From Stentor coeruleus (taxonomy: Eukaryota > Ciliophora > Heterotrichea > Heterotrichida > Stentoridae), in NCBI GenBank assembly GCA_001970955.1, contig MPUH01000499.1, positions 1-50,205 of the forward strand: DNA of 50,205 bases, read 5' to 3'. Shown one piece after another: positions 9,220 through 19,248 of the stretch (positions are counted from its first letter, which is position 1; the number at the start of each line of letters is the position of its first letter). The translations under genes were made by a program, and so were the position numbers. Under the pieces are notes generated by a model. It was given only the letters and a program-made list of their open reading frames with translations. It was not told where the DNA came from and did not search any database.

Positions 9220-9669
9220 GAAATATTATTTGATAGGATTAGAATAAAGATTAGATAATAGGGTTATAAGTATTGGAAGAGAGATGGAGAAGAGAGATAG
9301 TGAAGGTTTTAGTTTATGATTGGCAAGATTTTTTTTTATGGTTTTTAGTTGCTAAGTAGGAAGATATTTACACTTGTGTATAGCAATTATCAAAATGCAT
9401 TAACTATATACACTAAGTTTCAAAATGCATTAACTATATACACTAAGTTACTATCTTATGCATTCTAATTACAAACTCCTAACATTCTGGCGCATTTTTT
9501 AAAATTCACTATTTCCAAGCTATGCTTTTATAGTATTTATTTGCATATTTTAAAAATAAAATTTCCACATAACTAAAATGAAGATTCTCTTTGTAGTTAT
9601 TTTAATATATTTCATATAAATTCCTATGAAAAGCCCAAACATAAATACTTTTTTCTTTATATTGTGAAA
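9220..9669. other. Intergenic spacer with tandem duplication
   Basis: About 450 nt. The left part (9220-9360) is G-rich and C-poor, the right part the reverse. It holds the 30-nt tandem duplication listed separately. No ORF or RNA recognised. Confidence 0.5.
9390..9449. repeat. 30-nt exact tandem duplication
   Basis: Units 9390-9419 and 9420-9449 are identical (core CAAAATGCATTAACTATATA). The copies are adjacent without an N. Confidence 0.85.
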
Positions 9670-10683
9670 ATGGAAAAATGTGAAGACTGCGAAGAAGAAG
9701 CAACCTATATCTGTGTCTGTTTAGAAAATCACTTATGCGAAGAGTGTCTTATCGACCATATAACATCTGATAAAACTCTAAAACACCGAACAGTCTCATT
9801 ATCCCATCCCCTTCTTTCCTTTCTCCTAGAATCCGGTGAAGGTGCAGAAGACCAAATAGATGAAACTCAATCAACACAAGCCCAAATCAAAGCTTTAGAA
9901 GACTTCAGAGAAAAATGCATAGAACTTATCGACTCAAAAATCCAATTATTACAAGAAGAAATCGAAGTTCTCAACGTCCCAATGCATAAAAGCATCCCAT
10001 CTTTACCTTTAAATTCCTTTACCCCAATCCCCCGCAACTCAAATTTTGGCTTAAGTTCATATTCTTATCGTGGGGATTTTTCAACAAGAGACCCAAGACA
10101 AAGTAAAACTTTTCAAAACAGTGAATCTTTCTATTCCCCTGGATCTATTTATAGAGCATCTACTATAAAAACTAAAGGGATTGAAGAGTTTTATTATAAA
10201 GTTATAGTTTGTGGGGGGAATAAAGTTGGTAAAAGCTGTGTAATTGAGAGTTTTAGACGATTACATGGTGGAGATGGGGAGAATAGTTCATTGGTTTGTA
10301 AAGGGATAAATTTTGATAATTTGAAAGTCAATATGGAAATATTTGAAAGCAGAGATGCGGATGGGTGTCAAAGTGCACTTGCTGCTTTAGTTGTTTTTGA
10401 TCTTACTAGGAAGAGTAGTTATGAAGAAGCTCAAGGGTTGGTTGAGTTTTTAGAGAAAAATGCTCGTGTTGTTGGAGTGGTTATACTTGTTGGAACACGG
10501 CTGGATTTAGTGGTTTCTAATCATAATAAACGATTTTCGTCATTTAGTTCAATACAAAACTATGCTATTAGCAGAGGGGTTTTATATGAGGAAATATCTG
10601 CTGTTAATGGGAAACATGTTGAGGATATATTTATGAGACTGCTAAGGGAACTGTGTAAGAAAAGTAATATAAAAAATGTTTAA
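9670..10683 (+). CDS. B-box-like zinc finger fused to a degenerate Ras/Rab-type GTPase
   Basis: 337 residues from the ATG at 9670 (the frame is open a little upstream, but only through a GTG). The N-terminus has spaced Cys/His pairs, CEDC, CVC, CEEC, H, H over residues 4-40, resembling a B-box. A short helical linker and Ser-rich stretch follow. Residues about 175-335 are a small-GTPase fold: P-loop CGGNKVGKS, beta strand ALVVFDLTRKSSYEEA, and the SAK-like ISAVNGKHVEDIF at the end. The DxxG motif is only weakly matched (DADG) and the N/TKxD motif is replaced by GTRLD, so nucleotide specificity may be altered or lost. TRIM23 pairs B-boxes with an ARF domain; this architecture is similar but with a Ras/Rab-like domain. 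The cellular role is unknown. Confidence 0.8.
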   Translation: MEKCEDCEEEATYICVCLENHLCEECLIDHITSDKTLKHRTVSLSHPLLSFLLESGEGAEDQIDETQSTQAQIKALEDFREKCIELIDSKIQLLQEEIEVLNVPMHKSIPSLPLNSFTPIPRNSNFGLSSYSYRGDFSTRDPRQSKTFQNSESFYSPGSIYRASTIKTKGIEEFYYKVIVCGGNKVGKSCVIESFRRLHGGDGENSSLVCKGINFDNLKVNMEIFESRDADGCQSALAALVVFDLTRKSSYEEAQGLVEFLEKNARVVGVVILVGTRLDLVVSNHNKRFSSFSSIQNYAISRGVLYEEISAVNGKHVEDIFMRLLRELCKKSNIKNV

Positions 10684-11138
10684 TTTTAATGATGGGAAAT
10701 ATTAGAATATGATTTTTACTTTGAGGTAAATTTTTTACTTGATTCAGTTATGATAAAAGGCAGATAGAGAATTTGTGTTTGATTGAGTACGATTTAGAAT
10801 TTAAATTAGAGAAATTTTTATATAATTTTTAAGGTTTTTTGATAATTTATTGTAAATAAGATAATATGTTGATGATGGTTTAAGTGTGTGGGAAACCATT
10901 AATTATGAATTAATTCATATCATAATATAAGCAAAAGATATTAACACCCATGCTTGAAAACCGCATTTCCACATTTCCATATTTACATAAAATTCTAGCA
11001 ATAATAAAAAAGCTTCTAAAAATCCACAACAAAAGCCATCCAAAAATCCTCCTCGTTCCACATACAAAAATCCCTTACCCCTAAAACCTTACAAATCCTT
11101 ATCAAAAAACACAAAAAGCCTATAAAATCTTATCTTAA
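10684..11138. other. Intergenic spacer between convergent genes
   Basis: The left half is G-rich and C-poor, the right half (from about 10940) C-rich and nearly G-free on the plus strand. No gene or RNA supported. Confidence 0.5.
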
Positions 11139-12368
11139 CTAAATATCCAAAAGAATCTTCGCAGGCTCTTCAACCATGCTCTTAATAGCTTTCATGAAAA
11201 GAACTGCATCTTTTCCATCAAGCAATCTATGATCATAAGTCAAAGCCAAATACATAATCGGCCTTGCAACAATCTTATCCTCCCTAACAACCGGTCTGTT
11301 TTCAATAGAATGCATACCAAGTATCGCTGATTGTGGTGGGTTTAATATAGGAGTACCCATCATTGATCCATAAACCCCACCATTAGACACAGTGAAATTC
11401 CCCCCAACCATATCTTCAATAGGTAATTTCCCTTCTTTAGCTAATCCAGAAAACCTAATAATTTCTTTTTCAATATCAGCAAAAGATTTGTTTTCACAGT
11501 TTCTAATAACAGGGACAACTAAACCTGTAGGTGTAGCTACTGCAACTGATATATCAATATAGTTTCTATAAACAATCTCATCACCTATAATCACAGCATT
11601 TGCTAATGGGTATTGTAATAAAGCATGTGTTGAGGCTTTGATGAAAAATGACATAAAACCAAGTTTAACTTTATGTTTTTTCAAGAAATCATCTTTGTAT
11701 GCGTTTCTTAATTCAATTGCTCTGGACATGTCACATTCTTGGAAAGTTGTTAACATAGCATATGTGCTTTGAGCACCTTTTAGTCTTTCGGCTATAGTTT
11801 TACGCATTCTAGTCATTTTTTCTCGACGATCTTCTCTTTTACCTACAGCAACTTTCACTTGAGGAGCGTCTGGGATTTTGGCTTTGGGCTCAGGGAGTTT
11901 TACTTCTTTTTTAGGCTCTTCTTTATTGACCTCAACTTTTACTTGCTCTCTTGTTGGTTCTTTTACTGCTTCTTGGATTGAAGCTTTTGGTGCTTCGACT
12001 TTAGCAGCGGGTTTTGACTCAGATTTAGCTTTTGATGCACCTACTTTGTCTGTATCAATCACAAATAGGTCAGCACCAACTGGAATATTATCCCCAATGT
12101 TCACTAAAAACTTAACTAGTTCTCCAGACACAGGCGAACGTATTTCTTGATTAGTTTTAGCTGTCTCCATAACAACCACAACTTCATCCACATCAACATG
12201 ATCTCCAACATTTTTAGTCCATGCCTGAACACCTCCTTCACTTATAGATTCGACTGAAGCTGGGAATTTTATAGTATGAGTTGCAAAATTCCTGAAGAAT
12301 AAGCTTGGAACTAGTACCGATGAGGTCCTAGAGGAAAAAGATGTGATCCTCAAAAGACTACGAAACAT
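11139..12368 (-). CDS. DLST: Dihydrolipoamide succinyltransferase, E2 of 2-oxoglutarate dehydrogenase
   Basis: 409 residues. An N-terminal Arg/Ser-rich presequence (1-30) suggests mitochondrial import. A single lipoyl domain follows (about 32-107) with the lipoyl-lysine in METAKTNQE (Lys71). A charged Lys/Glu/Pro linker and the catalytic domain come next, from REKMTRMRKTIAERL to the active-site DHRLLDG close to the C-terminus (EPAKILLDI). No separate E1/E3-binding domain is evident in the linker, as is usual for eukaryotic E2o. It transfers the succinyl group from lipoamide to CoA in the citric acid cycle. Length is close to the family norm and no intron is needed. Confidence 0.95.
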   Translation of the reverse strand: MFRSLLRITSFSSRTSSVLVPSLFFRNFATHTIKFPASVESISEGGVQAWTKNVGDHVDVDEVVVVMETAKTNQEIRSPVSGELVKFLVNIGDNIPVGADLFVIDTDKVGASKAKSESKPAAKVEAPKASIQEAVKEPTREQVKVEVNKEEPKKEVKLPEPKAKIPDAPQVKVAVGKREDRREKMTRMRKTIAERLKGAQSTYAMLTTFQECDMSRAIELRNAYKDDFLKKHKVKLGFMSFFIKASTHALLQYPLANAVIIGDEIVYRNYIDISVAVATPTGLVVPVIRNCENKSFADIEKEIIRFSGLAKEGKLPIEDMVGGNFTVSNGGVYGSMMGTPILNPPQSAILGMHSIENRPVVREDKIVARPIMYLALTYDHRLLDGKDAVLFMKAIKSMVEEPAKILLDI

Positions 12369-12844
12369 TTATATATTAACCATTTAAGTTTACTCTTATA
12401 TAATTTTATGAGAACTTTAAGATTTAAAGTATTTTATAAAATCTAATTTTTTTCTACTAAGATTATGAGAGGGTTTACTTTTTGTAGGTCGAATAAAAAA
12501 TTTTGAAAAATGTTTTTGAAATTTAATCATTTGTTTAATAATATTCAAATTGATTTGTGAAGATAGGAATGTTGAAAAATAAGCTGAAGAAAGGTGTGAA
12601 AGTTTTCCTATAATTTTTTGAAAGTTGTATTTTCCCTTTTATTTTTATAAACTTTAATAGCTGTGTTTATTAGCAAAGATAAAAAGTGATTAAATTTAAG
12701 TATAAGTTTGAAAAATCAGATATGAGAAATATATTCACATTAGTTTTGTTTATTATTTTTACTAATCATTCATATATATTTGTTCTTAAAAAACATTTTT
12801 AGTATCCAAATTCTTATCCCATTATACATTCATTATTTATTATC
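12369..12844. other. Intergenic spacer
   Basis: Most of it is G-rich and C-poor on the plus strand (upstream of DLST on the minus strand); the last 60 nt are C-rich. No feature recognised. Confidence 0.5.
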
Positions 12845-13888
12845 TTAAGCATCAAAGTCTTCCTCATATCTCTCACTCTCTGAATCATCCTATATATAAA
12901 ATACACTTTCAAAATCATCTTCATATGCCTCATTAGCATAAGATGCACTTAAATTCCCTATTTTCAAAGAGACTGAAGTTTCAAAGCCTAAAGTATAATC
13001 AATTCCACTCATAAGACCAAATTCCTGCTCATCTCTAAATTCATCAATGAAAGAACTAGCATTTTTACTATCATAAGAAGGGATGAATCCTGTATTTTCT
13101 TGTAATTCTAATGCTGTTGGTCTCCGTGCAGGATTTTTCAAGAGCATTTTATCAATAATCATACTAAGCTTAGCTGAATATATTTTCGGTATAGGAATAG
13201 GTTCTGATTCTATTATCTGCATAGCCAAAGCTACAAGGCTATTTGCAGTAAATGCTCTCTCAAAAGAAGCCATCTCATACAAAACACAACCAAGTGCCCA
13301 AATATCGCTTTTATTTGTATATGGCATGTTATTACAAACTTCTGGGCTCATATATAAAGGAGTACCAATCTGGGTGACTGCAACATCATTTGTATGATCA
13401 AGGGCTTTAGATACACCAAAATCCCCAAGTTTTAATTTCCCATCAGCTGTCATAAAAACATTAGATGGCTTAATATCTCTGTGTATAATTTTTAAAGAAT
13501 GAATATGTGATAATGCAGATGATAATTGTCCAAGCCATTCAAGTAGTGCAACTTCAGGAAATGGTGTTGAAATACTTTTATGATAAGAAACTAGCTGGGC
13601 TAAATCACCACCTGCACAGTATTCCATGATAATAATGATATATGTATCTGTTGTAAAGGTTTCTATGTACTTTACTATATGCGGATGTGAAAATCTTTGC
13701 ATTAAAATAACCTCTTGTTCAACTTTTTTGATATCCTCTGATGACATCCCTGTGATTTCAATTTTTTTCGATATGTATTGATTTTTGGTCAGGTTATCTT
13801 TTACTAAAAATGCATGGCCTGACTAGATTTTACCAAAACTACCTTTGCCTATAGTTCTCATTTCGGTATACTTAACTGAGTAGTTCAT
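12845..13888 (-). CDS. NEK-type Ser/Thr protein kinase (three exons)
   Basis: 337 residues when two 15-nt introns (13819-13833, 12890-12904) are removed. Exon 1 gives MNYSVKYTEMRTIGKGSFG; splicing creates the glycine loop GKGSFGHAFLV, then the catalytic lysine in YISKKIE, HRDIKPSN, DFGVSK, GTPLYMSPE and DIWALGCVLYEM. These fit the NIMA-related family, which acts in cell cycle and in ciliary length and stability; ciliates have many. The second intron removes an in-frame TAG, so the acidic tail YEDDFES continues as DDSESERYEEDFDA before TAA at 12847-12845. Without splicing the frame lacks its ATP-binding loop. The kinase domain fills most of the protein; the C-terminal tail is short. Confidence 0.9.
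12890..12904 (-). other. 15-nt intron
   Basis: GTATTTTATATATAG, phase 0, A at position 10. Removes an in-frame TAG and joins two acidic stretches of the NEK kinase tail. Confidence 0.8.
13819..13833 (-). other. 15-nt intron
   Basis: GTAAAATCTAGTCAG, phase 1, A at position 10. Contains an in-frame TAG; removal restores the kinase glycine loop GKGSFGHAF. Confidence 0.93.
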
Positions 13889-14331
13889 ATTATTTTTTTT
13901 ATTTTAGTTAGCAGATAAGCTCAGACTTTTTGGCTTTATCACAAGAATTTTGTGAGGTGAACTGATTTTTGGTTTATTTAGTTTGTTAATAATTGGATAG
14001 TTTTTGTTTTATTAGAATAGTATTTTGTGTAATGTAAAATTTTTGATATTTTTGTTGGGTTTAATGAAAATTGGTAGGAAGATAGTTTTAATGTTGAATA
14101 TTGGCTAAAAATAAATATTTTGATAATTTTGTTTATCGGTAATTATTTTACATGTGGATTTTATAATCATTAAGGTTTTATTCAAACTGAACTTTATATT
14201 CCTATTTAATAAGCATAACAAAGTATCAAAGTGTAATATGGTAATTGTTGGCATCACAGGTANTTGTTTTTACCAAATAAATCATCTAAATTTTCCTATT
14301 TAATAAGCATAACAAAGTATCAAAGTGTAAT
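13889..14331. other. Divergent intergenic region with assembly join
   Basis: The left part (upstream of the NEK kinase) is G/T-rich and C-poor; the right part carries the N at 14263 and the duplicated 5' end of the dCMP deaminase gene. No other feature. Confidence 0.5.
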
Positions 14332-14356
14332 ATGGTAATTGTTGGCATCACAGGTA
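14199..14356. repeat. 64-nt duplication near a single N (assembly join with extra 29 nt)
   Basis: 14199-14262 and 14293-14356 are identical. N is at 14263, and 29 nt (14264-14292) precede copy 2 that differ from the sequence preceding copy 1. Both copies contain the deaminase ATG and first codons. The differing flanks suggest two alleles or contig variants rather than a simple overlap. Confidence 0.85.
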
Positions 14357-15348
14357 CATTGAGTTCAGGAAAGGAGATCGCGGCAAAATACTTACAATTG
14401 AACCAAGGTTTTAATGTAATCAACTTAGAAAGTCCATCATGGGAAGAAACCAATCCTAGTAACCCATAACCAGGAAGTAATTACGAAAGTGAAGAATCTT
14501 GTCGTATAGCCATAGCAACCCAAGCCCTAAAAACTATAATGAAAGATTTAACCCAACATTACCTAGTCTACCCTTTAACTTTGCCTGAAGAGCTAATGGT
14601 TTTCCGCAAACGTTCTTATTTCATATGTTTAGGTATTGATTCTCCACTAACAATGCGTTATGCAAATTACTGCAAAAAACACGGTAAGCCAAAAAATCTC
14701 TTACAAGGATTTATATACATAGACGACCATGTAATTTCGATATAGACTAAATATGGGCTTAATGGATACCCATGCCGAGTTATAGAAACATTATTATCAG
14801 CTGAAAGGATTATACAAAACAAAGGCAATGAAGAAGAGTTTTATTCTCAATTACGACTTTTAGACTTATTAAACCCAGAACACTCAAGACCAAGTTGGGA
14901 TACTTATTTTATAAGATTAGCTGAAATGGCCGCAACAAGGTCAAGTTGTGTTTCTAGTAAACAAGGAGCTATTATTGCTAAAGATAAAAAAGTTATATCA
15001 ACTGGGTATAATGGAACACCTGCAAAACTTACAAATTGCAATGAATATGGATGTAAATTTTGTAATAAAATTGATGACTCAGAATGCTTATGTATACATT
15101 CAGAAATTAACGCTTTGATTGAAGCTGGAAGAAATAGGACAACAGGTAGTGATTTATATACAACTCATATGCCATGTATATCTTGTTCTAAGAGTATATT
15201 GCAAAGTGATATAAAAAGAGTGATTTATAGTAGGCAAGAGAGTTTTAGGGAAGATACTTTTAATTTTTTAACTTCTGCGAATATACCGTTGATATTACAA
15301 TTCCCAGCTATTGCTAGCAAGGTTATAAGTAATATTGAGAATTCTTAG
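14332..15348 (+). CDS. Deoxycytidylate (dCMP) deaminase with N-terminal kinase-like domain
   Basis: 328 residues after removal of two 15-nt introns (14459-14473, 14731-14745), each of which carries an in-frame stop. The N-terminal half (about 1-170) resembles the nucleotide-kinase-like extension of yeast Dcd1: GITGTLSSGKE looks like a P-loop, but Ser/Thr after GK is replaced by Glu. The C-terminal half is the zinc cytidine-deaminase fold: SKQGAIIAKDKKVISTGYNG, the HSE (zinc ligand and catalytic Glu) in CIHSEINALIEAG, and the zinc ligands PCISC. It converts dCMP to dUMP, feeding thymidylate synthesis. The start is the ATG at 14332, duplicated at the N join. Confidence 0.92.
14459..14473 (+). 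other. 15-nt intron
   Basis: GTAACCCATAACCAG, phase 1, A at position 10. Removes an in-frame TAA in the dCMP deaminase gene. Confidence 0.92.
14731..14745 (+). other. 15-nt intron
   Basis: GTAATTTCGATATAG, phase 0, A at position 10. Removes an in-frame TAG in the dCMP deaminase gene. Confidence 0.93.
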
Positions 15349-15544
15349 AGAAGAGATTTTGGCATATGCTTAAGTTAAGTTATTAAATATGGAGTAAATA
15401 ATATAGCATGAGTTATGACGAAAAAGTGGTTTGGGCTTTATTGTAAGAATTACTTTGATATGGTTTTTGGTTATAATTAAATAGGAAAAATGTATAATAT
15501 GATTATTCTGGAGACATAATGAATATATTATTTACTAGTTTATA

Positions 15545-16237
15545 ATGAAAGCTCTGAAGTTATTGTAATTTCTATCTAGTATTGACTTTTCTATCATTGC
15601 ATTCTCAATAGCAGTGGTGATTTTCAGTGTGGTTAAGTGGAACTCACTTAAGTAATCTCTAATCAGTGCTGGCTATCCAACTACAGCTTGGGAATTCTCT
15701 TTTTTATTTATCCTAATCTCAGGCCGAATATTGCTTTGTTATACTTATAGGATGCGTTTAGGAATTGTTATTATATTTCGACTTTTCTACTTCCTTCTTA
15801 CCAACATATGGGCAATTGTTGGGGTTATTTTCTATATAAAAGCTACAGAAAATAGTGTAAAAATCATTTAGACTCTTGATTCAGCTTATAAAGCTTTTAT
15901 GATAGTTTCTATTATAATATGCTTTATCATATCATTTATACTTAGAAGAGGCTCTTTAAGGATTCCATATAGGCAGATACAAACATATGAAAGATTAGTT
16001 GAAAATCATTTCCCACAGAGGAACTTAAAAATTATCGATAGTTGGATTGTTAAATATCCAAATACAGAAAAAGAAATGTGTACAGTGTGTATTGAAGAAT
16101 TTAAATTCAAACAGAAACTTGTTAAGCTTCCTAATTGTGGGCATTTTTTTCATAAAAAATGTATTAAGAGTTGGATGAAAGTTAAAACTGTTTGCCCTAT
16201 ATGTAAAAGTGATTATCTTGCATTACTTACTGGGTAA
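15545..16237 (+). CDS. Membrane RING-H2 protein, probable E3 ubiquitin ligase (four exons)
   Basis: 215 residues after removal of three 15-nt introns (15565-15579, 15652-15666, 15857-15871). Exon 1 is only 20 nt. About four hydrophobic segments fill residues 5-140 (e.g. FSIIAFSIAVVIFSVV, FEFLFILIS-like stretch, FRLFYFLLTNIWAIVGVIF, IVSIIICFIISFIL). The C-terminal RING-H2 finger is CTVCIEEF...LPNCGHFFHKKCIKSW...CPIC, with all eight zinc ligands present. Membrane RING-H2 proteins ubiquitinate partners at ER, endosome or plasma membrane; the substrate is unknown. Only the last exon forms a long uninterrupted frame, so the gene is easily missed. Splice joins keep phase throughout (2, 2, 0). Confidence 0.87.
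15565..15579 (+). other. 15-nt intron
   Basis: GTAATTTCTATCTAG, phase 2, A at position 10, in the RING-H2 gene. Confidence 0.88.
15652..15666 (+). other. 15-nt intron
   Basis: GTAATCTCTAATCAG, phase 2, A at position 10, in the RING-H2 gene. Confidence 0.88.
15857..15871 (+). other. 15-nt intron
   Basis: GTAAAAATCATTTAG, phase 0, A at position 10, in the RING-H2 gene; contains an in-frame TAG. Confidence 0.92.
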
Positions 16238-16805
16238 TGATAATATAATAATTTTTTTAGTCTAATAATAAGAATTTAGGATTTTATTTGATAGAAAATT
16301 TGTTTGAGTTATGCTTTTGTTTTATTTAGGAGAATGTGGAAAGAATTATACTTGGATATTTGCTATTATTATATATTATTAGAGAATGTTTATAATATTT
16401 GTCAAGATAGATAAATTTAGGGTGTTTCATAATGAGTTTATATTATTTTTTATAGATTGAATATTTAAACTTTTTTAATTTAAAGTTATGTTTTTGGGGT
16501 AGGAGAATATAGCTAAAAAATGTTATCATTCAATAATAGTATTTGTTAGGGCTTTGGTAAAATCATTATGGTAATCATTTCGAGTTGTTTTTAACCCTAG
16601 CTTTTAATTATTATATGATACTTTAAAGTTAATAACTAAATAATATTAATTAACTGCTCTAATGTTTTGATTAAAAAAAAGCATACAAAATAAAAAGTAA
16701 GAAATCATATCAGAGCATAAATCCCTTTTCTTTATTTATTATTCTTAGCAGCATCCAATAAATCCATACATTATAACTAAACTACTAATAATATTTTAAA
16801 CATAA
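16238..16805. other. Intergenic spacer between convergent genes
   Basis: 568 nt, AT-rich. The first 350 nt are G-rich and C-poor; the last 100 nt C-rich. Nothing coding or RNA-like recognised. Confidence 0.5.
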
Positions 16806-19004
16806 TTAAAGGTTGAATGGATATGCATGCTTATGTTTTTCAATATAATTTTCTTTATGAATTTGCTTAATCAAATCTTTTTTATAATCTTGCCAACTAC
16901 AAAAAAGAGTATCCATAGTCTCAGGGTCAATATCAATAGGGCAGTCAACTTCTGAAGATTTCATAAGGATTGTCATAAGCTGCTCACGCATACTTTGAGT
17001 TAGAAATTGAAGGTGATATTTCGTCAATATAAAAAACTCAAATTCTGAACTTTGAACTACAACAGAAAATTTTGAAGGAGTTTCTTCAGTTTTATTCCCT
17101 GGAAAACCTTGTAATAATATCCTTCCTCCGAAAAAATCTCCTTTTTGGATTGTTGCATGAGGTAATCTATCTTTAATTAGGTAACCGTTTTCATGTACAT
17201 GAGACAAATCATTTACCTTAACAAATTTTTTTATAGTTTTAATTGTCTCTAACGCAGCTGCCTGAAATTCTTTTGATTTCTTAAGCACTGGAGTTTCATC
17301 TTTTTCTATTTTATCTTTTCTTATCCTATTAGGTGGAGTAACAGAAAAATACATCGGCTTTGGTTTAGGTTTTTGAGTTCTAATTGGGGAGAAATTTCCA
17401 GTAAATCTATCTTTAACAGCATAACCTTCAGTATATAAAACTGCATATCCTTCAGAAATAATATACAAACCTCTAGGCATATGACCTTTATCTAATACAA
17501 CATCATTAAGTTTCAAAATTTGCTTTTCAATATTTGAAGCTAATGGTATGAATAAACTCCTGTCAAAACCTTTAAAAAATGCTAACTGATAAAAAAAATT
17601 GGTTTTTTCATCGATTTCTTGTTTATTGCTTAATAAAACTATATCAGACATTTGCTTTTTCGGCATACTTAGCATGTAAGTTTTTTCACAAGCTATACAA
17701 GTTGCAGCTCGTTCATTTTTCGCATCTTTTGAGTTTATAGCGTTTAAAAGAGCTAGTTCCCCAAACTGTTTCCCATCGTACATGCAGTTTACAACAATAT
17801 TTTTACTCCCGAATTCTATAGCTTCCTTTTCAACAGTTACAGCCCCTTTAAGAATGACATACATATTCTCACCCGCTTCCCCTTGTTTAAAAATAACCTC
17901 CCCAGGAAGATAACAAGCAATCTCCGCTATCTCATAAATTTCCCTTCTAATCTTCATATTAAACTTCCTAAAAAACATCAGTTTCCCCATAATCGGGTCA
18001 ATTTTCTCATAATCCCTCTCATTCATTTCCTTACAAAACTCTACCTTAATCTCTTTCAACTCCTCCTGAGTCAAATACTTAGAATTCAAAGTTTCATTCT
18101 TAGGTATTTCCTTTTTAACCAAATACTTCATATCAGAATAAACCTTATCTCTCAATTTCCTAATTTTAATCCCAAGTGTTTTAGCAATTTCTTCATTAGG
18201 TTTCAAAAACTCATCATGAGCTTCAACATTAGTTTGAGCAAACCCTGGTATATTCAAAGCATTTTCATGTTCATGAGCTTTAGCGATTTCAAGGTTTTTT
18301 ATAAACACAGATCTTGAAGGTAAAGGTGTTACAAATTCTGATATTTTTGAAATTTTTTGATATATGCTTTTACTTAATATAGTCTTTTGTTTTTCTAAAC
18401 CATATGCTAAAATAAGTCTTTCAAGTTCTAAAAAAAGATTAGATGGATTTTCTAAAACGAGCTTAGCTGATTTTATACATAAAGCGGCTTCTTGAGATTT
18501 ATCAAATTGTAAGTATGATAAAGCGATATTGTAATAACTATATTCAAGAGTTTTATTTATTCGTATTACTTCATGGAAACTATTTATGGCTCCGTTAAGA
18601 TTACGGACCATTAGGTAGGTAACACCTAAGTTATTCCAAGCTTGCCAGTTTATACGTTCGAGATCGATAACTTTGATAAACATACGGATTGCGTAGCCAA
18701 ATTTTTGATTTTCATAGAGTTCTAAAGCCTTTTCAAAACAGTAGATCGAGGATGCACTTTCTGATTGATGGGTTTTAGCGAAGTAGTAGTTGAATGTTGG
18801 GAAATTCATTTGGGAAAAGATTTTTAATGATTTTACATTAGGGGCTAGTGATGAACTGTTTGGTCGGCTTGTGTTTAAAGTTGTGTTGTTGGATTTTGAT
18901 GTGGGGATTTCTTTAGTGGCTTGGGATTTTTTTCTTATGTTATATCTATGTTTCATTAATTTATATATAATATTATTGATTTTCCAAGGTGTTAGACATA
19001 GCAT
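16806..19004 (-). CDS. TPR and cyclic nucleotide-binding domain protein
   Basis: 732 residues from 19004; an internal ATG at 18956 (MKHRYNIRKK) is an equally good start. A low-complexity Ser/Asn-rich N-terminus precedes TPR-like helices (about 75-190; AWNNLGVTYLMVRNLNGAINSF). A helical linker leads to a complete cNMP-binding fold (about 345-450): VIFKQGEAGENMYVILKG near 378, then FGELALL and RAAT, the cassette that holds cAMP/cGMP, separated by an unusually long loop. A second, interrupted copy follows (LNDVVLDKGHMPRGLYIISEG) and its phosphate-binding half is not recognisable, so one functional site is likely. No kinase domain is attached. A cyclic-nucleotide-responsive scaffold is inferred; partners are unknown. 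Confidence 0.85.
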   Translation of the reverse strand: MLCLTPWKINNIIYKLMKHRYNIRKKSQATKEIPTSKSNNTTLNTSRPNSSSLAPNVKSLKIFSQMNFPTFNYYFAKTHQSESASSIYCFEKALELYENQKFGYAIRMFIKVIDLERINWQAWNNLGVTYLMVRNLNGAINSFHEVIRINKTLEYSYYNIALSYLQFDKSQEAALCIKSAKLVLENPSNLFLELERLILAYGLEKQKTILSKSIYQKISKISEFVTPLPSRSVFIKNLEIAKAHEHENALNIPGFAQTNVEAHDEFLKPNEEIAKTLGIKIRKLRDKVYSDMKYLVKKEIPKNETLNSKYLTQEELKEIKVEFCKEMNERDYEKIDPIMGKLMFFRKFNMKIRREIYEIAEIACYLPGEVIFKQGEAGENMYVILKGAVTVEKEAIEFGSKNIVVNCMYDGKQFGELALLNAINSKDAKNERAATCIACEKTYMLSMPKKQMSDIVLLSNKQEIDEKTNFFYQLAFFKGFDRSLFIPLASNIEKQILKLNDVVLDKGHMPRGLYIISEGYAVLYTEGYAVKDRFTGNFSPIRTQKPKPKPMYFSVTPPNRIRKDKIEKDETPVLKKSKEFQAAALETIKTIKKFVKVNDLSHVHENGYLIKDRLPHATIQKGDFFGGRILLQGFPGNKTEETPSKFSVVVQSSEFEFFILTKYHLQFLTQSMREQLMTILMKSSEVDCPIDIDPETMDTLFCSWQDYKKDLIKQIHKENYIEKHKHAYPFNL

Positions 19005-19248
19005 TTCTGTTTATTTTATCAACATAATTAATTCAATTTAATATTTGTAACCTTCACCCATAATCTTATAAAATACCAAACTTTACCTATAATAAACAAT
19101 CAGAATTACCCATATAAAAACTAGCACCTTAAAAAAATACAAAAATAATAAACCTACACAATCCTTCATGAATTGGTTTATATAACCTAACTCAACATTT
19201 TCCTTAACTCCAACATAATCTTAAGTATTTATTATAATTACTTCTAAC

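Noticed and set aside
13819-14745. In-frame TAG and TAA codons in kinase and deaminase genes suggested stop-codon reassignment to Gln
   Set aside because: Each stop lies within a 15-nt GT...AG segment with A10 whose removal restores conserved motifs; long neighbouring genes (up to 1016 codons) contain no internal TAA, TAG or TGA.
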